From the NCBI GenBank assembly GCA_008638375.1, contig CM018035.1, positions 32,008,807 to 32,072,806 of the forward strand: DNA of 64,000 nt, read 5' to 3'. Under the pieces are notes generated by a model. The model ran no database searches. It had not been told where the DNA came from and saw nothing but the letters and a program-made list of their open reading frames with translations. A program made the translations under genes and the position numbers. How positions within the stretch are numbered: the stretch's first letter is position 1; each line of letters begins with the position of its first letter. This document shows, piece after piece, positions 59,814-64,000 of the stretch. This stretch comes from Nyssa sinensis (taxonomy: Eukaryota > Streptophyta > Magnoliopsida > Cornales > Nyssaceae).

Positions 59814-59850
<37 letters not shown>
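59793..59850. repeat. TA then GA microsatellite
   Basis: About 12 TA units run into about 16 GA units. Comparable simple runs in the window include CA at 33943-33961 and CT at 54913-54933. The minus-strand frames crossing it are low-complexity artefacts. Confidence 0.9.
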
Positions 59851-59854
<4 letters not shown>

Positions 59855-62080
59855 AAGAGAGAGATGGCTGCAGCTAACTTAAGCAAACTTCCAAAACTGA
59901 GACAGAGAAAAAAGAAAGTAAAAAAGAGAGAAAAAGAGAGTAAAACAAGAGATAAGCTGAAATAGAGAGAACTTCTGCAGCCAGCCGCCATAGATGAAGA
60001 GAAGTGAAGCTTCAGAAAGTTGGGTCTGAGCCGAAGGTAGGTGCTTAGATGTCCCTTTTGTGTTGTTCAAACCCTTAAGAACCAAAATAGTAAGGAAATT
60101 AGTCAAAAACCAGTCTCTGTAACTCACTGTTAAAAATAGGGAAAAACTGAAGTCGAACTAAACCTGATTCTATGAATGAAATAAAGTAGGAAATTCTGTT
60201 GGGCTTTTAAAATAGTTTGAATTAGATAAAATAGTCAAAAAAATGACAATTTTAGGGCTTACCGGTGCTTGGCCAGAAAACTAATTTGGGTGTGTGCATG
60301 TGGGCTAATTGAAATTCAAAATGATTCTAAACGACTGAATAGAGTCTTAGGAGTAAATTGGTATAAAAATTTGTGAAAAAGGACGTCAGAATCATGCAAA
60401 ACAGTGAGAAACATACTTGTAGTTCTAGCGCCGACGCTGGAAATGATGCGGTACAGTAGCCGAAATGTCATGAAGAAGACAGGTCATGTTTAAAACTATT
60501 GGGACAAATTTTGGGTGGGGTCAGGTCGAGACCCCACCGAACGCAAAACTAGTTCTTAAAGCTGTGTCGTTTTGAAACTATATTTACATTAGATTCAGTT
60601 TGTTTGGTTCCTAACATAAGAAATTGAAATCAGAACAGTAGGATAACTAAAACGTGAATAAGACCAATAATTGAGATATGCTATACCGGTTCTTAGACAT
60701 AGCCTGAACCAGTTGGTTCAAAGGCTAATTGGGTCGGTCCACGGTTTAGACTGGTGAATGCACTAGTTTATTGATTTAAATGAAATAAAGCAAACCAGAA
60801 CTATTCTAATTTACGATTTGACCCCAACAGTTCTGAAGAATTCTGTTTTGGCCTAACTCTTGGGATTTTTATGCAAATATACCCCTAAAAAATAATTAAT
60901 TAAATTATTTTATAAATAGGGTAAAATGACGATTTTATCCTTGGGCCATAAATAAAGCAAATGAAGTCCAAACTAAGATCCGAAAAGGCTATATTAACAG
61001 TTTCAAACATTCTGAACACAATAAAAATATCAGATTGGACATCCAGGGACTCCGGGGTGGTCCCACCATAAGATGTAAAATTACCAAAATACCCCTAATA
61101 CAGTACGAAGCCCAAATGAAGTCCAAATTGGACAAAATTGATACCAATGGAAGCCCAAATAATTGTGAACTCGTATACATGACTTAATAATGATCCAAGG
61201 TCAGAATATCATAAAATATAAAATGACCAAAATACCCCTAAGCATAGAAACTACAAAGTAAAAGCTGAATAAAGGCCAATCTGATATAATTAACTGTCAT
61301 AAGTATAATGATGTAAATTAAGGGTCTAAATAAGACTCCGAAACAGTCAAGTATAAAATGGAAAATGACCAATGTGTCCCGATGATAAAAAAACATATAC
61401 CAAATGAAGTCCAAAGACTTAGAAATTTATATATAAGACATATGAAATATTTTGAGGACCACGTAGGGTCTGGGGCAAGAATGATAAAATTATCATTTTG
61501 CCCCTAAGGTTAAATAAGTGAGTAATTGATAACAAATGGAGTCCAAATGAAGTAAATTATAAGTCTGAACGCTACTAAGCCTACTTAAGGAATTTAATAG
61601 CATAAGTTGAAACCCAATTGATGGGTAATAGGTCATTGGACCTAATTAGGCCATCTGATAGACTCCTAAGATGATGAGTAAGTCATGAATGGATGAATCC
61701 TTATATGTCTATGATTGATGATGATTATTCAGGATATGCAAGGATATGCCTAATGTATCTGTAAATGGAGATAAGCATAAAGTTTGTGAGAAACTCAGAA
61801 CCCCTAACTTGGTGTATAAGTACCGTACTATCTAGATTCATATACTGTACTATTTTATACAATGTACTGTTTTAATGCATATGCTTTCATGCATACTCTT
61901 TGTACTGCATTATGCATCGATTCTGTCCTACCTTCTGATATGTCCCGTTCTGATTCTGTTCGGGTCTGTTCTGTTCTGTTATATGCCATTTAGAGTCTGG
62001 TTCAATTCTGTTTTGATATGTTGTGTCTTACTCCTAGGCTTACTATAGGATCGAGCGGTTTGGTTGATGCCTAAGCATGA

Positions 62081-62290
62081 CCTAGAGGGTAGAGGCCCCA
62101 TGAGTGTCTACTTATGGGTAGCTGGGAAAGGCTCAAATGCCTGATTGGCATTCTGTTCTCTTCAATTATGTCCTGTTCTGCTCAATTATGTCCTGTCATG
62201 TTCTGCTCAATTATGTCCTGTTCTGTTCTGATCTGACCCAGAGGGTAGAGGACCCACGAGTGTCCACTTATGGGTAGTTGGGAGAGGTTC
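62081..62290 (+). repeat. Paired GC-rich blocks inside the solo LTR
   Basis: Blocks with AGAGGGTAGAGG and CTTATGGGTAGCTGGGA start at 62081 and 62237, with CTGTTCTGCTCAATTATGTC-type repeats between. They are orthologous to the pair at 17341/17466; the spacing differs because the spacer repeats changed in number. Confidence 0.75.
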
Positions 62291-62987
62291 AGACATTTGA
62301 TGATATGCCTTTGATTGATTGGTACTCAGTTCAGTTATGTTCTATTTTGATCTGTTCTATTCTGATCTGTTTTATTTTTGCTATGTTCTGATCTGTCTGA
62401 TCTGTTCTATTCTGATCTGATTTGTTTGAGCTGCATTTATTCTACTTGAGCTGTATTTGAGCATGCATTTCATGTGGATACCATATATATATGAACTGGT
62501 TTTGAAACCTATGGCAGAAACCTATGTTAATCACTGAGCTTGTTTAAGCTCATTCTATTTGCCTAACATTTTTCAGGATTTATCTCTACTGGATTAGAAG
62601 GCACAATGAGATGACACCAGTAGATTGGGAGACATCTCAAGCAAGGATTTGATTGGCACTGATATATGGAGACTTGGATTCTTGTAGACTGAATCAGGTT
62701 ATTCAAGTGAGTGACATGATATGATTGATATGCAATAAATGTGTTAAGACATGGATCATGATGTGGTACTCTAGAATTATGAGATGTCTGGTTATAGATG
62801 TGCTCTGTGGAATATAGCTCGGTGGTATACAGATGAGTTGCATTCCCGAGATGAAAAGGTTTACAATTCATTGCTAAGTTCAGAAGTTTGCCTTTGGTTG
62901 GTCGCATTGTCGGTAGGGAGACCGACAAGGTGGCTAACTAGCATCACAACTTCGGCATCCGCGTAGGGTGGGGTGCGAGATGTGATA

Positions 62988-63564
62988 ACTTTAATCTCCA
63001 ATGATACTTAAAACTCATCTTTTGATCAACTTTCTGCCTCAACATCATAGAAAAGACCTCCATAACAATAACAAATAAGTAGGGAAAGAGAGGATCACCT
63101 TGGCATAAGCCATAGGCACCTTTGAAATAACCTTCAAGAGCACCCTTAATGGAAATAGAGAAGCTCGGAGTAGTAATACAAGCCATGATCCTTTTTTTTG
63201 GTAAGTATATAAGCCTTGATCCACTGAATATCAGAAGCTGAAAATTGCATTAAGTCAAGCACATCTAAGAGAAAGTCCTATCGCACCGAATCATAAGCCT
63301 TCCTAATGTCCACTTTCATAGCACACCTTGGTGAGCCCCTTTCCTTGTGATAATTATGCATGAGCTTTTGGAAAAGAAAGATATTATCACTAATGCTCAT
63401 TCTCGACACAAATGCAGATTGCACCTCATCAATCAAGTCACCAAGAATAGGTTTGAAACGATTAGCAAGGATCTTGGTAATGCACTTGTAGATGGTATTG
63501 CAATATGAAATGGGGTGGTAGTCATTTAACAGGGAGGGATTGGGAACTTTAGGCACAAGGGCAA
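62988..63564 (-). pseudogene. LINE4 ORF2 reverse transcriptase core, interrupted
   Basis: On the minus strand: IALVPKVPNPSLLNDYHPIS, KCITKILANRFKPILGDLID, KVDIRKAYDSVR, then MACITTPSFSISIKG, GLCQGDPLFPYLFVIVMEV and MSFKYHWRLK. These are RT blocks before the catalytic FADD, which is lost. The frame is cut by a 20-bp insertion at 63192-63211; skipping it aligns FSASDIQWIMACI with FIDWIQCCI of LINE2. Both ends are cut by LTR insertions (59035-62987 and 63565 onward). Confidence 0.87.
63192..63211 (-). mobile_element. Minute LINE-derived insertion with target duplication
   Basis: Eight T followed by GGTAAGTATATA lie between AGCCATGATCC (63181-63191) and AGCCTTGATCC (63212-63222), an 11-bp duplication with one change. 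The inserted bases equal the last 12 or so bases plus poly(A) of the LINEs in this window (T run then GGTAAGTAAATA at 6353, 37357 and 38511). Confidence 0.75.
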
Positions 63565-64000
63565 TGTCACATCCCGCACCCCACCCTATGCGGATGCCCA
63601 AGATGTGATGCCAGTTAGCCACCTTCCCAGTCTCCTGACTGACAATGCGTCCAACCAAAGGCAATCTTCTAAACCTTACGATGAATTGCATTCCAATGTA
63701 GGGTCAGAGCAACGGAAATTGAAACCTCTTTATCTCAAGAATGCAACTCAACTGTATACCACATAAGTGTATACCAGAGAGCAAGTCTATAACCAAACAG
63801 CTAATAGCTCTAACCACAGAGCACATCTATAACAGATATATAACACAGAGCATATCAGATTCCTCCAGAGTACCATTACCATGAGCCACGTCCCCACACA
63901 TCTATTATATATGAATAAAGTCAACTATATGATCACGCTCACCTGAATAGCCAAGATTAATCCATTAGAATCCAAGTCTCCACATATTATTGCCATCAGA
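63565..64000 (-). mobile_element. LTR, U5 side, running off the right edge
   Basis: Starts TGTCACATCCCGCACCCCACC, the complement of an LTR end, and matches 24425-24860 closely, including TTAGCCACCTT, the reversed form of a shared U5 segment. It interrupts LINE4 after GGGCAA. Whether it is a solo LTR or part of a full element cannot be seen. Confidence 0.82.

Larger units (their letters stand above)
59035..62987 (+). mobile_element. Solo LTR (TGTAATATCCC type) inserted in LINE4
   Basis: Starts TGTAATATCCCAAAAATCC and ends GGGTGCGAGATGTGATA, 3953 bp. The flanks are ACTTA (59030-59034) and ACTTT (62988-62992), a 5-bp duplication with one change. Its start matches the complement of copy A's end over about 350 bp; its end matches those at 14454-18296 and 24425-28911. 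It holds the paired GC-rich blocks (62081, 62237) and a TA/GA microsatellite at 59793-59850. Non-coding. Confidence 0.87.

Overview
The window looks like a gene-poor, repeat-dense region of a flowering-plant nuclear genome, most likely a eudicot. The evidence is plant-type LINEs (an ORF1 with DUF4283 and a CCHC knuckle; an ORF2 with endonuclease, reverse transcriptase and zf-RVT), long terminal repeats primed by initiator-tRNA-Met, a Ty3/gypsy-type gag relic and high A+T with many TA microsatellites. I recognise no ordinary host gene, rRNA or functional tRNA in 64 kb. Species cannot be assigned from the sequence alone.

Left block (1 to 34981): a minus-strand, non-coding LTR element of the LARD kind. 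Its 3' LTR (copy A) fills 1-3842 and runs off the left edge. A polypurine tract lies at 3843, a tRNA-iMet primer site at 13369-13380, and its 5' LTR (copy B) starts at 13384. The interior, about 2 kb of non-coding DNA, took a short 5'-truncated LINE (5118-5880) and a 6.7 kb LINE (LINE1, 6353-13030) with a perfect 16-bp target duplication. Copy B was hit by three solo LTRs of about 4.4 kb (14211-22450, 24425-28911, 30155-34659), and the first of these by a further one (14454-18296). Removing these insertions leaves an LTR of about 4.4 kb ending at 34981.

Centre (34982 to 51444): a decayed satellite of about 15 monomers near 170 bp; a LINE fragment (LINE3) cut by a nearly full-length LINE (LINE2, 38511-45145) whose ORF2 is open for 1136 codons after one single-base insertion; about 300 bp of unassigned sequence; a left-truncated giant LTR carrying a 55-bp minisatellite; and the 3' part of an older LINE (LINE4).

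Right block (51445 to 64000): a gag-only, TR-GAG-like element (element C) with 4 kb LTRs, a relic gag and a 61-bp repeat in its leader. Its second LTR is broken at 59015 and joined to a sliver of LINE4. LINE4 is then interrupted by another solo LTR (59035-62987), resumes (62988-63564), and is cut again by an LTR that leaves the window.

The main themes are these. The giant LTRs contain no genes but have internal architecture: degenerate repeats of about 143 bp, paired GC-rich blocks, and an antisense tRNA-like hairpin module. Their 5' and 3' ends occur in several combinations, as if LTR modules had been exchanged. The LINEs show a conserved ATGA stop/start overlap, a duplicated 3' UTR stem-loop with a compensatory base-pair change, and nonsense mutations that are repeatedly CAG to TAG. 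All calls come from reading and comparing sequence within the window; no database search was possible.
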